A stretch of 64,000 nucleotides of DNA from Symbiodinium natans (GCA_905221605.1 CAJNDS010000646.1:605397-669396), one strand, 5' to 3'; positions 54,541-64,000 are shown, counted from the first letter of the stretch. Numbers and translations: made by a program. The notes: generated by a model not told the origin, from the letters alone.

Positions 54541-54802
54541 ATCCTTAAACTTAAACAGTTGTTTTTGATCTGTGTCTCAAAATAGGAAATTTGTCTATCT
54601 CAAGAAAGATTTCGTTGATCCCTCACCCCCACTTGACGGCGGAAGAAGGACATGTCTGCATGCGGAGTGCAACCTCAGTTTTTGCCCAGGAGGATGGCTG
54701 CTGCAAGTGTCACGAACAGCCGCGGTCTCAGAAGCGGTTTCATTTTTCAAGGGCCAACGTGCAATTTGTAATATTTATTGTTGCGGTTACAAAGAGCAGG
54801 CC

Positions 54803-55657
54803 TCAGATTGTCGTGATTCCGGCCGGCTCGGCGACGGCTGCGATTCGTGGACAGAGATCCAAGGTGCTCATTCCATCCGTTTTGTTTGAGAGTTCAAAGA
54901 TCGGTTGTGCATGCCTGTGCAGGAATCGAGTGGCAAGGGCACAAGTCGAAGGCAGGACAGCCCAATGTGACCCTGCATTGCTGTAGCTTGTTGATGCAAC
55001 AGTGTTTGTGTAATTGCCCATATAGTGTCCGCGTACTTGTACATCTGCCACACGTTGACTACATGTCTCTTGGCAGTCCCTCGCCGGCTTCAGCCAGATG
55101 AGATCCATGTGAATGCCAGTACCAAGCCGGCCTGCAAAAGGCCCTGTTATTACCAAACCACCAGCAGCATCCAGCAGCTCAAGCTGCCAAGCAAGAGTGG
55201 CTGCAGTTCTCCTTCGTTGCACGACGCTAGCATTTGTCGACAGCCATTGGGCCCTTTGCAGATACGTCGTGAGCATGAGTGCAGAATGAGCCACAAGTGC
55301 CTGCCACAAGCTCACACAGCCGGCATACATTTGAAACACAGAATCCATTCGGGGGTCGCTGTTGAATGAAGCATTGCTGATGTGGGAGTGCCCAAGGCAT
55401 GTATCCAAGACAGCAAGTGATGGGGCATTGCTTGCAGCCTCGGCGCTGCGCAAGTTTGCCATCGATTGGCGCAGTCTGAGCGCCACTTCAATTGGAAAGT
55501 GTCTCCCAAGGAGGCCCTCCACGCGACTCCTACTTAGCCTTACATCCGTGCCAGGTGAGAAGTGGGCGCAACACATGGCATCTTGCAAAATGCGCATTTC
55601 CCCTCCTGCATACGAATCGAACGGATGGCGCAGGATATGCAGAATATCAGAAGACCG
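54803..55657 (-). CDS. unrecognised minus-strand gene, C-terminal exons
   Basis: Reading right to left, AACATTAG precedes a frame starting at 55,657 with SSDILHILRHPFDSYAGGE and MRILQDAMCCAHFSPGTDVR. It continues RVEGLLGRHFPIEVALRLRQ and LVAHSALMLTTYLQRAQWLS, then ALVITGPF-like hydrophobic sequence to about 55,118. The frame stays open and ends HAQPIFELSNKTDGMSTLD ... AEPAGITTI with TGA at about 54,803. The part between 55,118 and 54,950 may be an intron. The composition is protein-like throughout, with hydrophobic helices in the middle. No family recognised. Upstream exons should lie to the right but are lost in low-complexity DNA. Confidence 0.6.
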   Translation of the reverse strand, partial: RSSDILHILRHPFDSYAGGEMRILQDAMCCAHFSPGTDVRLSRSRVEGLLGRHFPIEVALRLRQSMANLRSAEAASNAPSLAVLDTCLGHSHISNASFNSDPRMDSVFQMYAGCVSLWQALVAHSALMLTTYLQRAQWLSTNASVVQRRRTAATLAWQLELLDAAGGLVITGPFAGRLGTGIHMDLIWLKPARDCQETCSQRVADVQVRGHYMGNYTNTVASTSYSNAGSHWAVLPSTCALATRFLHRHAQPIFELSNKTDGMSTLDLCPRIAAVAEPAGITTI

Positions 55658-55669
55658 CTAATGTTTTTG

Positions 55670-56700
55670 ACATCCTTCTAGCGCTGGTACTACGAGTACT
55701 AGTAGTAATCGTCGGTTGCGAAACTGCCGCACAACACTCGCAATTACCATGGCACTGTCAGTATGGAAAGTCGATGATAATCGATGCGTTGACGGGCTTT
55801 GCCGCGTCTTGTTTGCGGGGGGGGGGGTTTGCTGTGCCACAGCCACAGCCGCAAGTCCAGTGGGCAGCGGTTGGTTGTGACAGAGTTCTCGTGCGGGAGT
55901 GAGTGCACAAGCGAGCGCAGCTACATTCAGGGGCTGCGCCCAGGGGCGGGCAACGCCCCGAGATGCGAGGAGGCAGAGGCATGCGTGGGCGCGCGCGAGC
56001 GCGCGCACGCGCGCACGTGCGAGCGCGCCGGCCAGGCCATCCAAACGGCGCCCGTGTGCGTGCACGCGCGTGTGCGCGCGCACAAGACGAGTTGCACGAG
56101 CCGGAACAAAGTGTCACAAGCCTCCTCCGACAGAGGCATCACGAGCATCATTGGCTCCCCGGGCCCTCCCCGCCCCCAGCATCATCAGCATCATCGGGCC
56201 CCCGCTTCTCCTCTTGGGGCCATCGGCACCCCTCCCAGCTCTTGGCGAGACGGGATTTGGAGCCCCTCTTCCCGCTGGTGCTCATGATGCTCGCCGGCCC
56301 CCCCCCCCCCCCAAAAGCACCCTTTTTCAGGTCAAAAAAAGCTCAAAATCATCGGTATGGGCGGCGTTTCCTGCTTGGAATGCTTTTGAAGGCCCGGTCC
56401 GGAAGGCCGGGAGGCCGCGGAGGTCCCATGATGCCCTCCGGGGGCGGGTCGGCGGCCCTGCATGGCTGGCCCATTGCTAAAGCAAGGGCTTCCGCCCTGG
56501 CGGGCACACAGAGGCGCGTTGCCCGATTTAGGAGCCTCCGGCTCAGGCCGCCGACCCAAGAGGCGTCTAACTAGCCATTGAAGCCCCAAACCACAGACTC
56601 ATTCCAACTCACTCCAGGCACATGCCGACTGAGCTCGCTCTCTCTGAATTTGGTGAGTTATTCGTACAGTTGCTATGTTGCCCGATGCCTTTGTCCACCA
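55670..56700. other. GC-rich low-complexity DNA
   Basis: Contains a G run (about 55,819-55,828), CGCGCGAGCGCGCGCACGCG-type alternating CG sequence at 55,985-56,085 and a C run at 56,298-56,311. Frames on both strands are Arg/Ala/His-rich artefacts. Confidence 0.6.
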
Positions 56701-56831
56701 AGTTCCACTACGTAGACAGATCCATTGTTTTCCTGGCTTGTGTCAGTAGGGTGATGCGCACCAGAAGTGGCAAATGTTGACAGTGTGTAGATTGGATGCC
56801 TTGCAGAGAGAAGGGCTAGCTGGTAAGATCT

Positions 56832-57485
56832 ATGTCCAGTGACACAGCGCCCATGGTAATCATCCGACCCGTGTCAGATGCAGATGCACTGAGCTTACAG
56901 AGGATTGAGTCAGAAGCATTTGCCAGTGAGGAGCATGCGTTGGCAGAAAGGCTTGCAGACTCCCATGCAGACTCCCAGCGCCAGTCTCGTGGCCCCTGGT
57001 TTGTGCCAACTTATGTGGACGTGGCTGTGGTAACGACGGAAACAACATCTACCGGCGATGCAATCGCAGGATATCTTGCTTGGAGTTACGAACCCTTTGG
57101 CGCGTGTGAGAAGTGTATCCACGTTATGAACCTCGCTGTGGCTGCAGACTTCCGCAGGCTGGGCATCGCAACCCGTCTGCTGCGTCATGTGCAAGAGCTA
57201 AGCTGGGAGAAATTTCCACAAGCTATTTGCATGCGCTTAATTGTCAGAGCCGACAATACTCCCGCGCAGAAGCTGTATATGCAGTTTGGCTTTCAGAAGA
57301 CTGACGATCACCCCAAGTACTACAATAAGGACATTGATGGAATTGAGTTGCAGCTCGACCTTGATGGGCCAGCTTCCTTTCGGACCAAATCCCGCGCTTC
57401 TCGAACTTCTTCACAGCCACCTGAAGCATCACGAAACAGCGGCAAGAAGTTCAAGAGGCAGCGTGCAAAACAGTGTAAAAGCTGA
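56832..57485 (+). CDS. GNAT-family N-acetyltransferase
   Basis: Complete 217-codon intronless frame. It transfers acetyl from acetyl-CoA to an amine, probably a protein N-terminus or lysine as in RimI/NAA proteins; the substrate is unknown. IIRPVSDADALSLQRIESEA (10-29) is the first strand and helix; IAGYLAWSYEP (78-88) the middle strands; HVMNLAVAADFRRLGIATRL (98-116-type region) holds strand 4 and the acetyl-CoA pyrophosphate loop R108-R-L-G-I-A113; LIVRADNTPAQKLYMQFGFQ (136-155) holds strand 5, the Asn and the Tyr/FGF block. After residue 180 a basic Ser/Arg/Lys tail (KKFKRQRAKQCKS) could be a nuclear or nucleolar signal. The ATG at 56,832 is suitable because the domain starts ten residues later. 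Absence of introns contrasts with neighbours. Confidence 0.9.
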   Translation: MSSDTAPMVIIRPVSDADALSLQRIESEAFASEEHALAERLADSHADSQRQSRGPWFVPTYVDVAVVTTETTSTGDAIAGYLAWSYEPFGACEKCIHVMNLAVAADFRRLGIATRLLRHVQELSWEKFPQAICMRLIVRADNTPAQKLYMQFGFQKTDDHPKYYNKDIDGIELQLDLDGPASFRTKSRASRTSSQPPEASRNSGKKFKRQRAKQCKS

Positions 57486-57684
57486 AGTTGGCATGGACAA
57501 TGTCTTAGCCAGGCCATGCTTTCAGGTTCAGTACTCAATTTGGTGCATATGCAACAAAATCGCGTTGGAAGTGAGTTGTGTTGTTGATGGCCTGATCGCC
57601 TGACAGCCTGCGATTTCATGAAGCTGCCGACGTCCACGGCGCACCACCATGTGTCATCATGCATCGCCAGCTTGTTCCTTTCCA

Positions 57685-57812
57685 GGGTTGCATATGTTGT
57701 AGAAGCACCTGCGAGTGCCACGGCAACAGAACAGGATGAACTCATACTGTACGGCCGGTTCGGACAGGGCATCTGTTCACAAGGACTGCGCGGCCTGAGC
57801 CCCGTCAAATAA
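57685..57812 (+). CDS. possible acyl-CoA-binding-protein-like exon
   Basis: After TTTCCAG the frame reads VAYVVEAPASATATEQDELI and then LYGRFGQGICSQGL to a TAA. The arrangement VAxxV ... D-x-L-x-LYGxFxQ resembles helices 1-2 of acyl-CoA-binding proteins (LYGLYKQA). The KWxAW half of the fold is not found. If the exon ends at CAGG before GC (about 57,769) it could splice to 57,802 and continue open. Tentative. Confidence 0.35.
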
Positions 57813-58198
57813 TCCAGTCAACCTGCTGAGGAAGCCATCAAGGCAAGCAGCTGGAACTGGCAAAGAGCAAAAAGGTCCCGGCGGATCCCAGCAGAAGGAC
57901 GAAGCTTCCAAACCGGAGGTGCCACAACCTGATTGCACCAAAGTACCCATCGAGCGAGCAGGAAGTGAGCAGCAAAAGGTACGGAGGACAGCCGACCAGG
58001 AGACAGTGTTGAAGTCGTTTTCAAAGTCATGCTTCACTAAGACGTGGCCTGGAGCTCAACATAGGCCCGCGCGGTGTGCGAAGCAACCAACTTCCGGTCC
58101 ACACCGGCGGGACGGGGACTGCACAGCCGGGCATCATCTTTCGCTTTTCCAGCAAGCACTTGCCCGTGAGACGCTGCAGCACCTCACCAATGGCAAAT
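57802..58198 (+). CDS. unrecognised exon, basic and Gln/Pro-rich
   Basis: The frame is open from about 57,802: NPVNLLRKPSRQAAGTGKEQ, then GSQQKDEASKPEVPQPDCTK and VPIERAGSEQQK before a GT at 57,979. It also stays open beyond to LFQQALARETLQHLTNGK and TAA at 58,198. Looks like a disordered linker; family not known. Confidence 0.35.
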
Positions 58199-58331
58199 AA
58201 TGGTAATCTACGGCAATGGTTGTCAACGCCCTGAAGCTTAGGCACGGCAACCAGGGCGGCGCCAGCCAGGTAACAGACCATCGCCACCGGCAAGAGTAGC
58301 CGCAAGCCGCTGGGCCTGGGAACATCTAGCT

Positions 58332-58715
58332 GTGCCGATGGGAAAGCCCCGGAAACAAGCTTTGCCAATCTGTGGCTGCCGGGTGTGCAAGGCTGGAGGG
58401 CTCATCCTGTTGGCAAGCAGGGCCGCACATGCCCTGCGCAGCCGTCAGCCATCCCGCCCCAAAGACGTGGTCTTGGCGCTGGGCAGGATGTGCGCTGATC
58501 GCCCTGAGAGAAGTGCGCGTGAGAATCACCTCCAAGCTGAAGTTCTCAAGTTGAATGACCTGTACAATGCCTACGAAACTGGTGTCCGCCATACCATGCC
58601 ATTCCGCAGTCAACCTCAGCAAACTGCACGGACGCCACCCTTGCCAAAAAAGCATGCTGTTGAAGAAGACTGGGGCAAGGCACCTTCTAGAATGTTCCAA
58701 TGGTGTTGTAAGTAA
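58332..58715 (+). CDS. unrecognised frame, partly coding-like
   Basis: 127 codons; the middle, RPKDVVLALGRMCADRPERS and HLQAEVLKLNDLYNAYETG, looks like real protein. Boundaries and function unknown. Confidence 0.35.
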   Translation: MPMGKPRKQALPICGCRVCKAGGLILLASRAAHALRSRQPSRPKDVVLALGRMCADRPERSARENHLQAEVLKLNDLYNAYETGVRHTMPFRSQPQQTARTPPLPKKHAVEEDWGKAPSRMFQWCCK

Positions 58716-58719
58716 TCAC

Positions 58720-59870
58720 AACGCTGTCTTTGAGAAGGACTGTCATGGATGGCCGACCGCTGCAAATCAATCATCATGGGTGAAGAAGTGAGACCCGTAT
58801 GCCTTTTTTCAGAATCCGGCATTATCTGTGCGCTGATGCACAAATGACGTTGGTTGAGAGCGTGAGGATTACACCTTGGCCACCGGAAAGCATGGCCAGC
58901 CCAGAATCACGCGCAACTACTGCAAGGGGTTATGGGTAGTTTTCAGCTTTGTTTCAGTGAGTATTGCGAAAGCCTTTTGGCAGGTTCGCTGCATAGTCGC
59001 GTGTTTCCACAACTTGAAATCAGGATGAGAGCCCGGATGCTGGGTGATGGCATGTGTCATCCAATATACATAATTTCTTTGAAGTCGTGTGAGACTTGCA
59101 CTTGACTGATTGAATGAAGGATAATGAAAGATATCGAAATGCACCACATATTTGCATCTGTATGTTGTATTTCCGACCAGACCCAGGCACAAACCTTTTC
59201 TACCACTGAGAGGGCATGAGCCACTGAACCAGGCAGGAGAAAGTGGAGCCTCCAACCCCCATAGACGCAGCTCTCCGATTTTGTCGTTGTGTGAGTTGTG
59301 TGAGTTTTGTGCGTTGATTGCACTCCCGTCTCGTAGGCGGGCATCTCAGTCGTAGGCCGATTTCCAAGTAAGTGAGACTTGTTTTCTGCACTGGTGGCTC
59401 AAAGACAAGCCGTGACATGACAGCAGACTTGTCAGGCATACATAGGCATACCTTGTCGACTTGTCAGCCTTCAATAGTAGTCCCCACTGTCATGATGCAT
59501 CAACATGGCTTTCAGGATTTCCTTCGACTTCTGTCAGAGCGATACGCTTCAGCATGAATTGCTGTGTCAGCAGCGGCTTGCTTGGCTGGTGCGGCGGCTT
59601 TGTGCTGGGCCCAGCGAAATCACGAGCGAGTTTGTTGTTATTGGAACATGACCGGGATATGCTTGGCCTGCTGCCGGCGAAGGCAAAAGCGAGTGCGCTG
59701 AATTTGCAAATGGTTCTGTGCGTGTTGGTTGTCTGCATCTCAGGACGAAAGAAAGGGAAAAACATCAGCGCTTCAGGACCCTGTCATATCAGCCTGCCAG
59801 CGTCATATGCCTTTGAGAGATTGGTACTACTTGGTACAGCACGTCTCAGCACGTTTCAGTAGTTATGCCG
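58720..59870. other. no well-supported gene
   Basis: AT-richer sequence with short frames. A segment at about 59,743-59,815 reading DERKGKTSALQDPVISACQR might be a 5-prime exon of the Sec14-like gene. Confidence 0.4.
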
Positions 59871-59873
59871 TAG

Positions 59874-61808
59874 TTGTTTCGGCGGTTCTTGGAGGCCGCA
59901 GCCTCGTCGGAGCATCCGCTGGATCTGAACGAGTTTCAAAAACGTGCGCTTTCAGACATGAGACAGAAAGTTGGGACTCTTGGTGCGCATTGGCACTGGC
60001 TACACTCAAGCCATTGAATTTACTGCATCCCGGTTTCTCAGTGAGTTTTTAGCTGCACAAGCTCAGAGGCCATCTGCTTCCATGGAAGACAAAGAGCTTC
60101 TTCGGTTTCTGATCGCGAGAAAGTGGCAAGTGGATGCAGCCGTTGAACAATGTCAGGCAGATGTGTGAAGAGCGCGAGATTCGTGAGTTGTCAACTGCAT
60201 GACGCAAGTGACCACCATAGAGTGGCAATTTCCTTGTGAGGCCATGCTTCGATGGCGAAAGGAGCACAAAGTGGATCAAGTTCGAGGCAATGCGCTGGGA
60301 CCCTTCGGGCCAAAGGCCGCCTTGGAGGCTGCACAGGAGCCACATCTTGCTTTGCCGTTCTCTGCTCCTTTTCGTATGTTGTCTTGCCACAGTAAGGCTG
60401 CCTGAACAATTGGAACGTCTGTTGAGGATGCTCGGCTTAGCCGACAAGGTGTGGAGATGTTTCCGCAGCTTAGGCTGGAAGATGCTGGAAGCATGAGGGC
60501 ATTGGCAGTTTTGGCACAGCTGAGGAAACCTGCGTTTTAGCACGTGGTAGCGGAGCTTCAGGTTTTTAAAATTTTTGCAGCATGCGATCGAGATTCGACG
60601 AGTTCGACAGATGTAAATTGCGCCAAGGGTGGATGGCAAATTATATCAAATTATGGTAAAAGGGCAAAACTTGCGTCCAGGCTTGTGGAGCCAAAGTCCA
60701 TTGAGGGCTCCCTTCTGTACTACGGGCAAACTTTGGCCTTTGGCTTTGACAAGAAGGGCCAGCCCATCCAAATCCAGAACGGAGGGCTCGCAGGATGGCG
60801 CTTTCGAGGCATGCTTTCTGTGGTCTCTCGGAATGCTTGGAATGCTTGCAGACATCTCTGTAAACAAGAACACAGAGAGTTTTTCTAAACTTCGTGATGT
60901 GACGTGCTGTGCATGCTGTGCATTACCTACGATGCAAATGCAACTGAGATTGGCGGAAGCGAACATGTATTGGCGAGCTTGGTTCGCATGCATGAACTGC
61001 AGGCTGGCTGTGTGACTTGACTCAGTGTGTGCGTGAAAAAAGAAATCCGGCAATGTGTGCGGAGGCCGCTCGCATGGAAGAGGCATCTAAAAGGCACGGG
61101 CGTCCAATCACAAAGCAGGCGGATGCCTCAAAAAGGCCCGAAAGTGCCGCAACTGACTCGTTTCTAGAATTAGGTCGTGATTACAAACGCTGATGGCATG
61201 CCGCTTCGGCCTGATCCACTGGCCGTGGCAGCATTCAAAGATTTTCTGGTTGTCAGCTCTCGTCACTTGGCCCGAATCATGCCAACAATGTGGTCATCGA
61301 TATGGGCTGGTGCACAGATGGAATGAATCTGAGACAACCTGAGGCTACTATCCAGAATCCTTGGCTGTCCTGTTCGTTGTAAATGCTCCACCTGTATTTG
61401 TTGCGCTGCTCAGCCAAACTGCTCACACGCTGATCGTTAGAGCACACGTTTTGCAGCATCTTGACAAGCCCTGCTTTCATGTGTTGTGCCCCGCAAAGGC
61501 TCTACAGGCTGATCAAGACTTGGCTAGACCCAGTCACAGCATCAAAGATCCAGGTTCTTGGAAGAAACTTTCATTCAGTCCTTCTGGAGCACATCGATGC
61601 CGCTTGGTTCACCTTGATGGAGAGTGACTTTGGCCACCTTGACCAAGATTACCCCCTCGACTCGAGTCTGTAGAGGGTCTCTAGAGCTTTTCAGAAAGCC
61701 TTCAAAGGACTGTAGGGCCACCGCAAGGCAGACCAGCTGCCACGCGACTACGGTGGAACTGTCGACTTTGACCTTTTGGGCAGCACCTGGAGCGAGGAGG
61801 CAGCCTAG
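59874..61808 (+). CDS. Sec14-like CRAL-TRIO lipid-transfer protein
   Basis: Predicted phosphatidylinositol/lipid-binding protein of the Sec14 family, cytosolic or membrane-associated. Exons read by eye: 59,874 to about 59,972; about 60,066-60,156; 60,241 to about 60,290; about 60,700-60,789; 60,949-61,002; 61,065-61,118; 61,174-61,255; 61,344-61,407; 61,499-61,601; 61,728-61,808 (TAG). From 60,949 on every phase closes. The CRAL-TRIO-N part reads DKELLRFLIARKWQVDAAVE joined to AMLRWRKEHKVDQV. The lipid-binding part reads FGFDKKGQPIQIQN, VLASLVRMHELQ joined to AARMEEASKRHGRPITKQ, VVITNADGMPL, YYPESLAVLFVVNAPPVF, RLIKTWLDPVTASKIQVLG, LLEHIDA joined to ADQLPRDYGGTVDFD. At least six introns appear to use GC donors. 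The first exon (FRRFLEAAASSEHPLDLNEF) is N-terminal or lies close to it. No GOLD domain is seen. Confidence 0.85.
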
Positions 61809-61960
61809 CATGAGCTAGCCCAATGCACATGGCACAACATGCAGATGTCGTGCAGCCGCCAGAGATGCTTCTCCTTTGAAGGACTGCGATCGGTGCATCG
61901 CAAGCTGCAGGCAGGCTCTCCAACAAAATGTTCGTGAGCGCCGGTCTGATGAAGCCCGAG
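61809..61960. other. convergent intergenic gap
   Basis: Between the Sec14 stop and the presumed end of the minus-strand gene. Nothing recognisable. Confidence 0.4.
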
Positions 61961-63110
61961 AAGCCACAGACAAACCCTGGCGATTTCAACAGCTCTTCGT
62001 TGTCAGCATTGTTCTTCTTCTTGCTTTCTACGGCCTGCCGTAAGTGCCACATAGTGCCATAATTGCAGTATCCGATGTACGTATTACTACGTATTCGTTG
62101 TCCTTGCAGTAATGTAGCATGCTGAACAGTTGGATGTTGTTCCAACCAAAATGGCAGCATCGCAGCGACTGCTGCCCAGCAAGTTACCGCGACTCCGGGA
62201 CCAGTAGCTCCATGTGGTGGCACCACATGCGCGAGCAGCTGATAGCAGATGTATCCCGGGTGTACAGATGTCCTTTTGCATACTGTGGCATGTTTTTTTT
62301 TCTTATCGCTTGTGAGTATCTTCTCACCTAGTGGCAGCATAGAGCCTTTGAGTTGCTCGAGACGGCTTTGCAACCCCCCCTCCCCAGCGGACTCAAGAAG
62401 TTTCGCCGTCAGCCGCATCACAGCAGAGGTGCAAAGCTGCAGGTCTGCCACAAGCGTTGTGTTGGTAGGGGATGGGACTTGGCCGGACTTGGTGGGAAGG
62501 CCATCCGCTTGCTCAAAGAGCCGGGCGGAGTTCAAGCAAAGCGTACCGCCAAAGGGCAAGCGCTTGCAAAAAGCATGCGACGAACTTCGAGAAGGTTCCT
62601 ATGGATTGATTCATGAATCTTGAAATGTTGCACGTTGCGCATCTTCGCCGTCCAGTCAAAGTGGGCACGCCGGGGCTTTTAGCTTTGTCACAGTTTATCC
62701 CAGAGGTTGAACAGGTTCGGCAAAGTTGCCCGCAAACAGCATTTCTGCCTGTGCAACGGTGTTCCATTAAAATGGCTGGTGGCTTCGGTGGTCTTATTGG
62801 AGGAGAAGGTCAGAATCACAGGCAGGGGTTCGATCTCGTTGAAGCAGAGGCTTTGAGTTGACAAGATCCTGTCGGTCTGGCACTGCATCGGTGATCACGA
62901 GGCCGCTCTCCAGTTTCACCTACGGCAACAGGCACCGGCGTTGGAATACGTGCAATTCCGACACGATAGCCATGCGTGCCCTCAAATGTGTTTGTTACAG
63001 TAGCTTGTCGAGGTATGCAAAATATCCTGCGCATGGCTATGTTCGCGGCCATCCCGGAGAAAGCATGAGCAACCCGCCAACGTGCGACGCTGCATGACGC
63101 TGCAGCAGTG
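61960..63110 (-). CDS. unrecognised minus-strand gene, multi-exon
   Basis: Read right to left. An exon at about 63,080-62,930 contains RRIFCIPRQATVTNTFEGTH and GYRVGIARIPTPVPVAV before GTGAAAC. Then about 62,837-62,751 has IEPLPVILTFSSNKTTEATS and HFNGTPLH before a GC donor. Then 62,562-62,328, after TTTTTGCAAG, has LPFGGTLCLNSARLFEQADG, LVADLQLCTSAVMRLTAKLL and LQSRLEQLKGSMLPL before GTGAGAAG. Finally the stretch about 62,240-61,960 has LLAHVVPPHGATGPGVAVTC and RQAVESKKKNNADNEELLKS. The first part is strand-like and the later part helical. No family recognised. It converges on the Sec14 gene. Confidence 0.55.
62328..62562 (-). CDS. best-defined exon of the minus-strand gene
   Basis: Acceptor GCAAG just right of 62,562 and canonical donor GTGAGA just left of 62,328. 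The frame is open for 78 codons and contains PTKSGQVPSPTNTTLVADLQ and EGGLQSRLEQLKG. Confidence 0.65.
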
Positions 63111-63440
63111 TCAGCAAGTTGCCACCAGCTGGCAGCCATTCACCATGCAGGTACCAAATGTGTCGGCAAATAGGTCATGACTTCGCGGCAATGAAAACGA
63201 CGCAATACAGGACGCAGTGCACCATGCAAGCGTTGTCAAGTTGATCTTGCATGTCCACATGTCTATGACTTGTCTATGTAAGACAGTCCGGGCATGGCGG
63301 CGTCAATGGAGGCTTTTTGCCAATCCTTTGTTGGGGGACGGGCGGTCCGGGGTGGTGGCCCTCTGGTCCACCCTGTTTTGCGCTGGCAAATGACGTGGGC
63401 CCGAATGATCCCAGCCTTAACATGTCAATGATTGAGTTAA
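63110..63440. other. no supported gene
   Basis: Possible upstream region of the minus-strand gene; nothing recognisable. Confidence 0.4.
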
Positions 63441-63444
63441 ACAG

Positions 63445-63552
63445 GCAGAGAGCGAAAGAAAGAGAAAGAGAGAGAGAGATAGCGAGGGAGAGAGCGCGAG
63501 CGAGAGCGAGAGCCAGAGCCAGAGCCAGAGCGAGAGCGAGAGAGAAGAAGAA
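63445..63552. repeat. (GA/GC)n low-complexity tract
   Basis: GAGAGCGAAAGAAAGAG passing into GAGCGAGAGCCAGAGCC repeats. Confidence 0.95.
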
Positions 63553-63654
63553 GAGCTAGAGCACGCGCCTCGCATTCGGGCTTGGCAGGTTGTTTGGTTT
63601 TTTTGTTGTTTTAGATGGAGATGGTCGACTTCTGAAACGTACTTTTCGGCAGGG

Positions 63655-63790
63655 GGGTGGGGTTCTTTTTGGGTAGTTTTTTTTGGCTATTTTTTGGGTT
63701 TTCTAAACCCTAAGCCCTAAGCCCAAAGCACTACCTAAACCCAAAAACATACCCAAAAAAAACCAAGAAAAGACACCCAAAAAAAAGTGG
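63655..63790. repeat. telomere-like and homopolymer-rich sequence
   Basis: GGGGTTTTTTGG-type sequence passes into AAACCCTAAGCCCTAAGCCC and further ACCCAAAAA blocks. Two CCCTAAG units are close to the dinoflagellate telomere unit CCCTAAA; the rest is A/C-rich. Confidence 0.45.
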
Positions 63791-64000
63791 CTCCACTTTT
63801 CGGCAGCGGGGCAATGAAGATGTTACAGTATGTTACAGTGTTGTGGCTTTATCGGGTATGTCTTTCAGGCGTAACGGGCGGCTCAATGGGGCTTAGCTTG
63901 CCCAAGAGTTTACCTGTAGGTAGGACCACTCAAGCCATTGGCAAAGAGAATGATGGACGAATTTGGGGGGTCGAAATGTCGGCACGGAGAACGGATTTGA

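Noticed and set aside
55758-56574. Long Arg/Ala/His-rich frames on both strands
   Set aside because: They come from alternating CGCGCGAG low-complexity DNA, with no domain or splice support.
1-64000. Dinoflagellate spliced-leader sequence or relic upstream of genes
   Set aside because: I looked for CCGTAGCCATTTTGGCTCAAG and partial forms. Only short chance matches such as CATTTTGGCT near 7,098 were seen.
1-64000. tRNA, rRNA or CRISPR features
   Set aside because: No cloverleaf with matching arms, no conserved rRNA stretch and no regularly spaced repeat-spacer array could be supported by eye; GGTTCGAATC-like pieces (34,579, 40,876) lack partner stems.

Overview
The window looks like nuclear DNA of a dinoflagellate, most like a Symbiodiniaceae- or Suessiales-type genome. 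This is inferred from several signs. Genes are broken into very short exons (down to 18 nt) separated by introns of 55-500 bp or more. Many introns have to start with GC instead of GT for the reading frame to close, with a G often following the AG acceptor. Coding density is low, simple repeats are abundant, TTTAGGG-like motifs are scattered about, and there are GC-rich LINE-type retroelement remnants. No bacterial operon structure, Shine-Dalgarno logic or CRISPR array is seen. Most long open frames are chance frames, because real exons here are usually shorter than 150 nt and often have no ATG.

Layout. About 0.8-15.3 kb, plus strand: a series of short exons rich in charged helical (coiled-coil) sequence, interpreted as one or two large coiled-coil genes. 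16.4-24.0 kb: a GC-rich accessory block holding two plus-strand copies of one LINE-type retroelement (reverse transcriptase, then a zinc finger and a restriction-like endonuclease), a minus-strand fragment of a different LINE reverse transcriptase, two foldback hairpins and a repeated GCGCGCGGACGCGAAAAT motif. 24.5-29.4 kb, plus strand: a multi-exon major facilitator superfamily (MFS) transporter, well supported by exact joining of exon phases. 29.4-33.4 kb: mostly simple repeats. 33.4-38.8 kb, plus strand: coding-like exons of an unrecognised gene ending at 38,756, with a 345-bp inverted-repeat element inside. 39-43.4 kb: weak exons, telomere-like sequence and CCHC zinc-knuckle exons. 43.9-45.9 kb: an uninterrupted 666-codon coiled-coil frame. 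46.4 kb: an RS-rich exon. 47.4-49.6 kb: a TRM13-type tRNA 2'-O-methyltransferase with an unusual C-terminal extension. 49.8-50.8 kb: an unrecognised gene. 51-53.2 kb: largely empty. 53.3-54.0 kb: coding-like plus-strand exons. 54.8-55.7 kb: a minus-strand gene. 56.8-57.5 kb: an intronless GNAT acetyltransferase. 57.7-58.7 kb: an ACBP-like exon and further exons. 59.9-61.8 kb: a Sec14/CRAL-TRIO lipid-transfer protein with at least ten exons. 62.0-63.1 kb: a minus-strand gene convergent with the Sec14 gene.

The genes do not form an obvious pathway; neighbours look functionally unrelated. Gene orientation is mainly plus, with switches at about 54.5, 56.7 and 61.9 kb. All splice sites given here were read by eye and checked only for phase and domain continuity, so they need transcript evidence.
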